From contig CAJUHV010000080.1 of NCBI GenBank assembly GCA_910586445.1, positions 1 through 16,820 on the forward strand: 16,820 bases of DNA. Direction: 5' to 3'. Source of the DNA: an uncultured Eubacterium sp. (GTDB taxonomy: Bacteria > Bacillota > Clostridia > Lachnospirales > Lachnospiraceae). Within the stretch, counting starts at the first letter, position 1; every line of letters starts with the position of its first letter. Both the position numbers and the translations under genes were made by a program. The notes below the pieces were generated by a model. The model saw only the letters and a program-made list of their open reading frames with translations. It did no database searches and had not been told where the DNA came from. Positions 6,467 through 13,008 of the stretch are shown one piece after another.

Positions 6467-7606
6467 ATGATTTATCTGGATCATGCAGCTACAACGCCGA
6501 TGGCGGGACAGGTGGCAGCAAGCATGCAGCCGTATTTTGCAGGCGATTATGGCAATGCATCTACGATCTATGAATTTGGAGAAAAGAGCAGGGAGGCGGT
6601 GGAGCATGCAAGGGGAATCGTTGCACGTTCGCTGCATGCGCAGCCTGACGAGATATATTTTACCGGTGGAGGCAGTGAGTCCGACAACTGGGCGCTGAAG
6701 GGGACGGCAGAGGCATATAAAAAGTATGGCAGGCATATTATTACGACGCAGATTGAGCACCATGCGGTACTGAATACATGCAGGTATCTGGAAGAACAGG
6801 GGTATGAGGTAACATATCTGCCGGTGGACAGCCAGGGGTTTGTAATGCTCCAGCAGCTGGAAGAGGCAGTCCGGCCGGATACGATACTGATTTCTGTGAT
6901 GTTTGCAAATAATGAGATCGGCACGATAGAGCCGATTGCGCAGATCGGGCGTATAGCGAGGCGGCATGGGGTTTTATTTCATACCGATGCGGTGCAGGCT
7001 TTTGCACAGGTGCCGATTGATGTGAATTTTTATCATATCGACCTGCTGAGTGCGAGCGGGCACAAATTTTACGGGCCGAAGGGAACGGGATTTTTGTATA
7101 TCCGCGACGGGGTAAAGACGGCTTCGTTTATACATGGCGGCGGGCAGGAAAACGGGCGGCGAGCGGGTACGGAGAATGTACCGGGCATTGTGGGAATCGG
7201 GACAGCCGTAGAGCTGGCTATGCGGGAGATGTCTGGGCGGATTTACCGTGAGACGAGGCTGAGAGACTGGATGATACATGAGATTTCAAGACGCATTCCG
7301 GGTGCCTGGCTCAACGGCGACCGCTTTGCACGCCTTCCGAATAATGTCAATTTCAGCTTTGAAGGCATCGAGGGAGAAACACTCCTTCTTTTGCTGGACG
7401 CAGAAGAGATCTGTGCTTCGGCTGCCTCCGCATGCTCGACAGGATCTTTGGAGCCGTCGCATGTGCTGACCGCCATCGGCAGGGAGCCTGAGCTGGCATC
7501 CGGCTCGCTGCGCATGACACTGGGAGAAGCAACGACACCGGAGGATATCAGAGCGGCGGTTGAGGCGGTAGAAGAAAATGTAAGGCTGCTGCGTGATTCT
7601 ATATAA
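6467..7606 (+). CDS. Cysteine desulfurase, NifS/IscS family
   Basis: The product has 379 residues from the chosen start. This PLP enzyme removes sulfur from L-cysteine to give alanine and an enzyme persulfide used for Fe-S clusters or thiolated cofactors and tRNA. The aminotransferase class V fold begins with YLDHAATT (3-10). EHHAV (97-101) supplies the ring-stacking His, and NNEIGTIEPI and HTDAVQ the phosphate and pyridine contacts. Lys200 in SGHKFYGPKG is the Schiff-base lysine. Cys323 in SACSTGSLEPSHVL is the persulfide-forming residue. The start at 6467 has AGGAGGG (6454-6460) 6 nt upstream; an in-frame ATG at 6377 has no ribosome binding site and precedes residues unlike the family. No scaffold (NifU/IscU) or ThiI gene is adjacent. 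metH follows after 81 bp in the same direction. Confidence 0.93.
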   Translation: MIYLDHAATTPMAGQVAASMQPYFAGDYGNASTIYEFGEKSREAVEHARGIVARSLHAQPDEIYFTGGGSESDNWALKGTAEAYKKYGRHIITTQIEHHAVLNTCRYLEEQGYEVTYLPVDSQGFVMLQQLEEAVRPDTILISVMFANNEIGTIEPIAQIGRIARRHGVLFHTDAVQAFAQVPIDVNFYHIDLLSASGHKFYGPKGTGFLYIRDGVKTASFIHGGGQENGRRAGTENVPGIVGIGTAVELAMREMSGRIYRETRLRDWMIHEISRRIPGAWLNGDRFARLPNNVNFSFEGIEGETLLLLLDAEEICASAASACSTGSLEPSHVLTAIGREPELASGSLRMTLGEATTPEDIRAAVEAVEENVRLLRDSI

Positions 7607-7621
7607 ATTATGAAAAAAAGC

Positions 7622-7650
7622 TGGCTAATTTGGCAGAACAATATTATAAT
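7622..7650 (+). promoter_or_regulatory. Possible internal promoter of metH
   Basis: A perfect TATAAT (7645-7650) has TGGCTA (7622-7627) 17 bp upstream, which is a weak -35. The predicted start near 7657 would leave about 30 nt before the metH start codon, including its ribosome binding site. Its presence also argues that the in-frame extension of metH upstream of 7688 is not translated. Confidence 0.35.
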
Positions 7651-7687
7651 GCATTCAGATAAAATAGAAAGCAGGGGACAGAATGCA

Positions 7688-10231
7688 ATGACAAAACAAG
7701 AATTTTGCAATCTCATAAACAGCCGGATCGTTATTTTAGACGGTGCGACCGGCACAAATTTACAAAAGGCCGGGATGGGGACCAGTATCTGCCCGGAACA
7801 GTGGATACTGGAGCACCCGGATGTTATGAGGCAGCTCCAGCGTGATTATGTGGAGGCGGGGACAGATATCCTTTATGCGCCGACATTTACCGGCAGCCGG
7901 ATCAAGCTGGCAGAATATGGGCTGGAGGGCCGGCTGGATGATATAAATACAAGGCTTGTCCGGCTTTCAAAAGAAGCCGCAGGCGGCAGGGCGCTTGTGG
8001 CAGGTGATCTGACGATGACAGGGCGTCAGCTTTATCCGCTTGGCGACATGCAGTTTGAAGAGCTGGCAGATGTCTATAAGGAACAGGCAGGGGTGCTGTT
8101 TGAGGCAGGCGTAGACCTATTTGTTGTAGAGACGATGATGAGCCTGCAGGAAACACGTGCAGCGGTGCTGGCGATTCAGGAGACATGCAGCCTTCCGATT
8201 ATGGCGAGCCTGACATTCGAAGCTGATCAAAGGACGCTGTTTGGAACAAATCCTGAGACAGCGGTGGTCGTGCTGCAGAGCCTGGGCGTAGATGCAGTCG
8301 GGCTGAACTGTTCGACCGGGCCGCTGGAAATGATTGAAATTGTAGAAAAAATGCGTGCCTATGCCAATATTCCGATTCTGGCAAAGCCAAATGCGGGACT
8401 GCCGGAGCTGGAAAACGGACAGACGGTCTATAAGAGCACTCCGGAGGAATTTGCAGAGGCAGTAAGGCAGCTGGCACAGGCAGGAGCATCGATCGTAGGC
8501 GGCTGCTGCGGTACGACGCCTGCACATATAAAAGCAGTTAAAGAAGCGGTAAGCGGCATGCCTCCGGTTTTGGTATGCAGCCAAAAGCGGCGTGTGCTTG
8601 CGTCCGAGCGCAGGGTAGTGGAAATTACACTGGACGGTGCGTTTCAAGTAGTCGGAGAGCGCATAAATCCAACCGGAAAGAAAAAGCTGCAGGCACAGCT
8701 GCGGGAGGGTGAGCTGGAGCTTGTGCGGTCTATGGCCAGAGAGCAGGAGGAAAACGGGGCTTCGATTCTGGATATCAATATGGGAATGAACGGTATCGAT
8801 GAAAAGCAGATGATGCTTGAATCCATTTACGAAGTGACTACGACAGTAGACTGCCCGCTGTGCATAGATTCCAGCTACGTAGAAGTCATTGAGGCGGCAC
8901 TGCGGATCTATCCGGGGCGTGCACTGATCAATTCCATCTCACTGGAAAAAGAAAAGCTTGAGCGCCTGCTGCCGATCGCAAAAAAATATGGCGCGATGTT
9001 TATCCTGCTGCCGTTATCGGACAAAGGACTGCCTGAGTCATTGGAAGAAAAAAGAGAGATTGTGCATACAATATTGGATGAAGCGCTGCGGCAGGGCTTT
9101 GCAAAAGAGGATATTATCGTAGACGGGCTTGTGGCGACCGTAGGTGCCAATCCAGAGGCGGCACTGGAATGCTTTGATACGATCCGGTACTGCAGCAGAC
9201 AGCTGGGGCTGGCTACAATCTGCGGGCTGTCTAATATCTCTTTCGGGCTGCCGGAACGGGCTTATGTAAATACTGCATTTTTAACGATGGCGATTGCACA
9301 CGGCCTTACAATGGCGATTGCCAATCCGTCACAGGACCTGCTGATGAATGCAGCAGCGGCGACTGACCTGCTGATGCATAAACCGGGCAGCGATTTAAAA
9401 TATATTAACCGCATGATGAGCTATAAGCAGAAAAATGAAAAGCAGGAACAGGAAAAACGTAGAAAAATACTGCAGGCAGGCAGTGTGGCAGCGCCGTCCG
9501 TCAGCCAGGTGCCTGTATCCGGTGCCGGTGATCCGTCCGTCAGCCAGAGTGCGGCAGGGCAGGACGATCAAAACGGCAGCCCGGACAGCGGACAGGCTGC
9601 GGTAAAAAATAGCGATCTGTATCAGGCAGTACTGCATGGAGAAAAAAACAGCATTGTTAAATATGCCGAAGAGCAGCTGGAGGCAGGACGAAAGCCGGAA
9701 GAAGTCATTAATGAATGCCTGATACCCGCGATCAATGAAGTCGGGGAGCTGTTTAACCAGCAGAAGTATTTTCTGCCGCAGCTGATTGCCAGTGCAAATG
9801 CCATGAAAGCCGCAATCGAATATCTGGAGCCTAAAATAGAGCGTTCAGCAGACAGCCGGCAGGAAACGACACTGGTGATTGCGACAGTGGAAGGGGATAT
9901 TCATGATATAGGAAAGAACCTTGTTGTATTGATGCTTAGAAACTATGGATATCATGTCATTGACCTGGGAAAAGATGTTTCGGCTGAAACGATTGTAACA
10001 ACGGCGATACAGAAGCAGGCAGAGGTCATCGGCCTGTCGGCATTAATGACGACTACAATGATGCGCATGCAGGATGTCGTAGCGCTTGCAAAGGAAAAAA
10101 ATTATACAGGAAAAATTATAATCGGCGGGGCTGCCATTACGCCCGGCTTTGCAGAAGAAATCGGTGCAGACGGCTATTCGAAGGATGCCGCAGATTGTGT
10201 CAGGCTGGTGCAGCAGCTTCTATCTGACTGA
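7688..10231 (+). CDS. metH: Cobalamin-dependent methionine synthase, short form (no reactivation domain)
   Basis: The product has 847 residues from the ATG at 7688, which has AGGGGA (7673-7678) 9 nt upstream; an in-frame ATG at 7610 lacks a site. It transfers the methyl group of methyltetrahydrofolate to homocysteine via cobalamin. Domains in order: homocysteine S-methyltransferase (about 1-300) with the zinc cysteines Cys208 (LNCSTGP) and Cys273/Cys274 (GGCCGTTP); pterin-binding domain (about 310-575) starting at VGERINPTG; a low-complexity Ser/Pro/Gly/Gln linker (about 596-642); the cobalamin cap helices (about 642-720); and the cobalamin-binding Rossmann domain (about 724-847) with the DxHxxG signature GDIHDIGKN, where His739 is the lower axial ligand. 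The C-terminal AdoMet-dependent reactivation domain of the E. coli type (about 1,220 residues) is absent, as in many Clostridia and Thermotoga, so a separate activation protein is expected but none is in the window. Confidence 0.95.
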   Translation: MTKQEFCNLINSRIVILDGATGTNLQKAGMGTSICPEQWILEHPDVMRQLQRDYVEAGTDILYAPTFTGSRIKLAEYGLEGRLDDINTRLVRLSKEAAGGRALVAGDLTMTGRQLYPLGDMQFEELADVYKEQAGVLFEAGVDLFVVETMMSLQETRAAVLAIQETCSLPIMASLTFEADQRTLFGTNPETAVVVLQSLGVDAVGLNCSTGPLEMIEIVEKMRAYANIPILAKPNAGLPELENGQTVYKSTPEEFAEAVRQLAQAGASIVGGCCGTTPAHIKAVKEAVSGMPPVLVCSQKRRVLASERRVVEITLDGAFQVVGERINPTGKKKLQAQLREGELELVRSMAREQEENGASILDINMGMNGIDEKQMMLESIYEVTTTVDCPLCIDSSYVEVIEAALRIYPGRALINSISLEKEKLERLLPIAKKYGAMFILLPLSDKGLPESLEEKREIVHTILDEALRQGFAKEDIIVDGLVATVGANPEAALECFDTIRYCSRQLGLATICGLSNISFGLPERAYVNTAFLTMAIAHGLTMAIANPSQDLLMNAAAATDLLMHKPGSDLKYINRMMSYKQKNEKQEQEKRRKILQAGSVAAPSVSQVPVSGAGDPSVSQSAAGQDDQNGSPDSGQAAVKNSDLYQAVLHGEKNSIVKYAEEQLEAGRKPEEVINECLIPAINEVGELFNQQKYFLPQLIASANAMKAAIEYLEPKIERSADSRQETTLVIATVEGDIHDIGKNLVVLMLRNYGYHVIDLGKDVSAETIVTTAIQKQAEVIGLSALMTTTMMRMQDVVALAKEKNYTGKIIIGGAAITPGFAEEIGADGYSKDAADCVRLVQQLLSD

Positions 10232-10262
10232 TTAAATAAAATATTTTGTCATGAATATATGC

Positions 10263-10307
10263 CAGCCGGATCGGCGGGGCGCAGGCTCCGTTTATCCGGC
10301 TGATTTT
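10263..10307. terminator. Hairpin between converging metH and kinase genes
   Basis: A 9-bp inverted repeat, CAGCCGGAT (10263-10271) against ATCCGGCTG (10294-10302), can extend inward by three CGG/CCG pairs past a TTT bulge. On the plus strand it is followed by ATTTTG, a short T tract. It is 31 bp after the metH stop and 10 bp from the last codon of the converging kinase gene, so it probably serves metH and possibly both directions. Confidence 0.5.
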
Positions 10308-10317
10308 GCTGGAATGC

Positions 10318-13008
10318 CTATAATTTTGTTTCCCACATTTTTATAATATCTTCGCTGGCGTCTGTATCGATCTCGTCAACAGCCCCGCACAGCTGTGTGA
10401 ACAATTCTTCCTGATCCTTTTTATACGAGTACAGTTTCATGGTTTCGACCGCTTCTTCCATCTGATCCATATCCAGATTCTCAAAAGCAAATCTCAGTAT
10501 GGAAAAAAACTGCCTCAGATCATCAGATGTAGCCAGCGGCTTAGGCGTATCCGTATTTTTATCGGATTCTTCCGGGATATATTCACGCAGTATGCGGTCA
10601 TAAGCCAGATATTGCTCCAGCATGCCTGGTGTGTGCTCATGGATTAAGGCTGCGTCCCGTTCGTTTCCGGCCTGTTCCATGCGGGCGGCAATTTCTGCCA
10701 GCTCGACAGCACCGATCTGTTTCGAGGCGCTTTTTAATGCGTGGACTTCGGTTGTATAGTTTTTCCAGTCCTCATCCTGCTCCAGGCGGTGGATCAGGTC
10801 GGCTTTTTTGCGGATGACCTTATAATAGTCTTTTAATACTTCCCAGAACAGCTTTTCACTTCCCAGCAGCTTTAATGCACTGTCGGTATCCAGTGCATCG
10901 ATCTGTATGGAAAGCGGCTGGAACGGGACGGCGGCACCGTTGTTCGGTTCTGACGGTAGTATTTTTTCTTTTGGCAGCCAGCGGCGCAGCACGGATAACA
11001 GTACAGGCAGTTCAATCGGCTTTGGCACAAAGTCATTCATGCCTTCTTTTAAAAACATCTTTTCTGCTCCGTCCACGGCGTTTGCAGACAGGGCGATAAT
11101 CGGAACGTTGTTGTAGTTCGTATAAAAGCGGCGGATAATATGTGTCGCTTCTATTCCGTCGATTTCCGGCATCATATGATCCATTAAGATCAGGTCATAG
11201 CAGTGGCGGGCAACTTTTTCAATAGCGTCTTTTGCGCTTAATGCGGTATCGATCTGCATTTTTAACGGTTCCAACAATCCTACAGCGACCGTCAGGTTGA
11301 CTGAATTATCGTCTACAATCAGTATCTGCGCATTTGGAGCGATATAATCAAATGTATTTTCTTTGTCCTCAGACTGATTTGGGTCAATATACGGCTCATT
11401 ATTCAGTATGCTGGCGATATCAGCCGCATAGAGAGGTTTTTTTACAACAATCAGGTTTGGAATGTCCAGTTTTAGTGTTGTTTTAAAATTGACCAATAGT
11501 ACGGCGGTGATCTCCGGGTGGCTGCGGATATAAAATTCCACTTCATTTGTAAAGAGCGCATGCTCGATAAAGAGGAAATTGATGTTATATTTTTTACCCT
11601 GCGTCAGCTCTTTCGGTGTCTGAAGCGGTATATAGTCAATTCCCAGCCGTTCTATGGATGTGACAAGCTGGCTTGATACGTAATGGTTGTGGAGCAGGCC
11701 GGCCGTATGGAGATTCTTTTGGTTTTTTACGATTATGCAAGGGTCAGCCTTTATGACTTTCTGCGGCAGTGTAAAGGAAAAGCAGCTGCCGGCTCCATAT
11801 TCGCTTTCTACCTGGATGTCGCCGTTCATCAGTGTCAGAAACTGCTTTGTAATGGCAAGGCCGAGTCCGGTTCCTTCGATATTTTTTGTTTTCCGCTCGT
11901 TGACACGTTCAAAAGCGTTAAACAGCTTGCCGATATCCTCTTTACGTATGCCGCTGCCGGTATCCTGCACGGATACATGCAGCATGATGTTTTCAGCATC
12001 GATGTTTTCAAACTCGATCTTCAGCATGATCTGGCCGTATTGTGTAAATTTTACTGCATTATTTGTCAGGTTTAATATGATCTGGATAATACGGATCTGA
12101 TCACCGTATAGTATAGTCGGCAGATCTGGTGCGATATCTACGACAAATTCGATGTCTTTATTGTCTATGCGGGTCATGATGGCGTTGACAACCTCGCTGA
12201 CCAGGGTAACTGGATGGTATTCTGTCTTGTGTATATTAATGGTTCCGGATTCGATTTTGGAAAAATCCAGTATGTCGTTGATAATGGTCAGAAGCGTCTG
12301 CCCGGAGGATTTGATCTGGCTGATATATTCGTTGGCAGCCGGGGGCAGCGGTTCACGCATAGCCATTTCTGACATGCCGATAATCGCATTCATCGGCGTA
12401 CGGATCTCATGGCTCATATTGGCCAGAAAATCTGATTTTGACTGCGTGGCCTGTTCCAGCTCCATATTTGACTGCAGGATCTTAAAGCGGCTGTATCCAA
12501 TGCGGGATATCACATTGGACAGTGTATACAAAAATTCAGCTGCATCGTTGATCTGTGTATTTGACATAATAGGAACACGGCGCAGGGCAGCCAGATATTT
12601 ATCAGGGGCGATGTTCAGCTCCTGTGAGTACCGCTCTGCCTGCTTTTCATCTGGTTCTGATGTAAGGATCTGTCCGCCGACAAAGCAGCCCATGATCTTT
12701 TCGTTGATTGTAATCGGAGCCGCAAAGTCAATCATGCCGGTATGGCAGCGGTAAAAAACGGCAGAATTATGCTCGGTTGCCATGGCTGCTCCGCGTCTGT
12801 CGCAGTATTCACAGCGGCTGCGTCCGGTTTTAGAGCTTTTGACCAGACGGCAGAAATCAGTCATATAGTTGCCCGCAGTGATACGGGCTCCCTGCGGTGT
12901 AGAAATGCCGGCGGACATTCCTGTCATTTCACAAAATGCCGTTTCGATGGAGTCGAGTGCATCTGCATCAATCAGGTCAATTAAACTCAATTCATTTTCA
13001 GTTTCCAT
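10318..13008 (-). CDS. PocR-type hybrid sensor histidine kinase 2 (PocR-HisKA-HATPase-pseudoREC-REC-HPt)
   Basis: This 896-residue protein has no membrane segment and is likely cytoplasmic. Order: PocR-like ligand-binding domain (about 8-170) with Cys53, Cys66, Cys69, Cys88 and Cys108; coiled linker; HisKA with phospho-acceptor His200 (SHEIRTPMN); HATPase with N box (NLTNNAVKF), DTGSG and GTGLGL; a degenerate receiver (about 423-535) with Glu482 in place of the phospho-Asp; an intact receiver (about 560-680) with Asp566/567, Asp610 and Lys663; an HPt domain with His756 (EVHALKSASKQIG); and a C-terminal helical module (about 830-896) I cannot name. All phosphorelay residues are present, so it should run His-Asp-His internally. 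The start at 13008 has AAGAGG 6 nt upstream and overlaps the upstream kinase gene by 11 bp, so the two are translationally coupled. A longer frame to 13065 lacks support. The ligand is unknown; PocR domains are associated with small organic molecules. Confidence 0.9.
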   Translation of the reverse strand: METENELSLIDLIDADALDSIETAFCEMTGMSAGISTPQGARITAGNYMTDFCRLVKSSKTGRSRCEYCDRRGAAMATEHNSAVFYRCHTGMIDFAAPITINEKIMGCFVGGQILTSEPDEKQAERYSQELNIAPDKYLAALRRVPIMSNTQINDAAEFLYTLSNVISRIGYSRFKILQSNMELEQATQSKSDFLANMSHEIRTPMNAIIGMSEMAMREPLPPAANEYISQIKSSGQTLLTIINDILDFSKIESGTINIHKTEYHPVTLVSEVVNAIMTRIDNKDIEFVVDIAPDLPTILYGDQIRIIQIILNLTNNAVKFTQYGQIMLKIEFENIDAENIMLHVSVQDTGSGIRKEDIGKLFNAFERVNERKTKNIEGTGLGLAITKQFLTLMNGDIQVESEYGAGSCFSFTLPQKVIKADPCIIVKNQKNLHTAGLLHNHYVSSQLVTSIERLGIDYIPLQTPKELTQGKKYNINFLFIEHALFTNEVEFYIRSHPEITAVLLVNFKTTLKLDIPNLIVVKKPLYAADIASILNNEPYIDPNQSEDKENTFDYIAPNAQILIVDDNSVNLTVAVGLLEPLKMQIDTALSAKDAIEKVARHCYDLILMDHMMPEIDGIEATHIIRRFYTNYNNVPIIALSANAVDGAEKMFLKEGMNDFVPKPIELPVLLSVLRRWLPKEKILPSEPNNGAAVPFQPLSIQIDALDTDSALKLLGSEKLFWEVLKDYYKVIRKKADLIHRLEQDEDWKNYTTEVHALKSASKQIGAVELAEIAARMEQAGNERDAALIHEHTPGMLEQYLAYDRILREYIPEESDKNTDTPKPLATSDDLRQFFSILRFAFENLDMDQMEEAVETMKLYSYKKDQEELFTQLCGAVDEIDTDASEDIIKMWETKL

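Noticed and set aside
7610..7687. N-terminal extension of metH from an upstream in-frame ATG
   Set aside because: No ribosome binding site precedes 7610, the residues do not resemble the family, and the stretch contains a possible TATAAT promoter box. The ATG at 7688 has AGGGGA at proper distance.
12152..12754. Plus-strand 200-codon open frame opposite kinase 2
   Set aside because: It is antisense to the HisKA/HATPase and PocR coding region, which has unambiguous motifs. It has no start site signals or recognisable domain.
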